The notes under the pieces were generated by a model. It saw only the letters and a list, made by a program, of their open reading frames with translations. It had not been told where the DNA came from and did no database searches. A program made the translations under genes and the position numbers. Positions 62,730 through 64,000 of a stretch of DNA of 64,000 nucleotides are shown piece by piece; positions within the stretch are counted from its first letter, which is position 1; the number at the start of each line of letters is the position of its first letter. This stretch comes from Rhodospirillaceae bacterium (GTDB lineage Bacteria > Pseudomonadota > Alphaproteobacteria > Dongiales > Dongiaceae): positions 1 to 64,000 of the forward strand of contig SSEL01000018.1 of the NCBI GenBank assembly GCA_008012315.1. The letters are read 5' to 3'.

Positions 62730-64000
<1,271 letters not shown>

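Overview
The window reads as a chromosomal segment of a high-GC alphaproteobacterium, probably Rhodospirillales-like. The evidence is gene order (dprA-topA-rnr-ctpA-rpmG followed by pleD-divK; aspS-rnd-ppx-ppk), a DivK/PleD cell-cycle pair, an EipB (DUF1849) envelope protein, a PAS_5 protein and a zinc-finger DinB. The genus cannot be fixed from sequence reading alone. Coding density is high and most genes are housekeeping or catabolic. I see no tRNA, rRNA, CRISPR array, prophage or intact insertion sequence.

Layout. 1-11.5 kb: 3' end of dprA, topA, an Ada/AlkA fusion coupled to ogt (alkylation repair), a small cupin, rnr, an S41 protease lipoprotein, a NUDIX hydrolase and rpmG. 11.5-18 kb: divK-pleD on the minus strand, then ROK kinase, dinB and rpiA, then a frameshifted methyltransferase and an extensin-like protein. 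18-22.8 kb: a LysR regulator divergent from a TauD-type dioxygenase plus HD-domain oxygenase pair resembling TmpA/TmpB of organophosphonate breakdown, three perfect 28-bp repeats, eipB and a glyoxylate/hydroxypyruvate reductase. 22.9-27.4 kb: an Rrf2 regulator and a complete sulfate importer (sbp-cysT-cysW-cysA); both promoters carry the same 16-bp motif. 27.4-38 kb: an agmatine-deiminase homologue lacking its catalytic residues, aspS, rnd, and a polyphosphate neighbourhood (ppx, ppk1, SixA-like phosphatase, CYTH-CHAD protein). 38-46 kb: cytochrome c'/b561 pair, LysR-wrbA, serC-serA, ppk2, an intergenic repeat and an APH-like kinase. 46-51 kb: RluA pseudouridine synthase, soluble GAF histidine kinase, DHA2 exporter. 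50.3-53.8 kb: remains of a polyamine-type ABC transporter with two tandem, near-duplicate binding proteins. 54-64 kb: isochorismatase-like hydrolase, pirin, acyltransferase, HPP-CBS membrane protein, 5TM histidine kinase, PAS_5 protein, chemoreceptor and an lldP-type lactate permease cut by the window end.

How it works together. Clear functional units are alkylation repair, sulfate uptake, serine biosynthesis, polyphosphate turnover (two kinases, one phosphatase, one likely polyP-binding protein) and c-di-GMP/cell-cycle signalling. The more unusual items are the TmpAB-like pair, the catalytically dead deiminase, the shared Rrf2 operator, the collapsed ABC operon, and several small repeats that sit exactly on start or stop codons.
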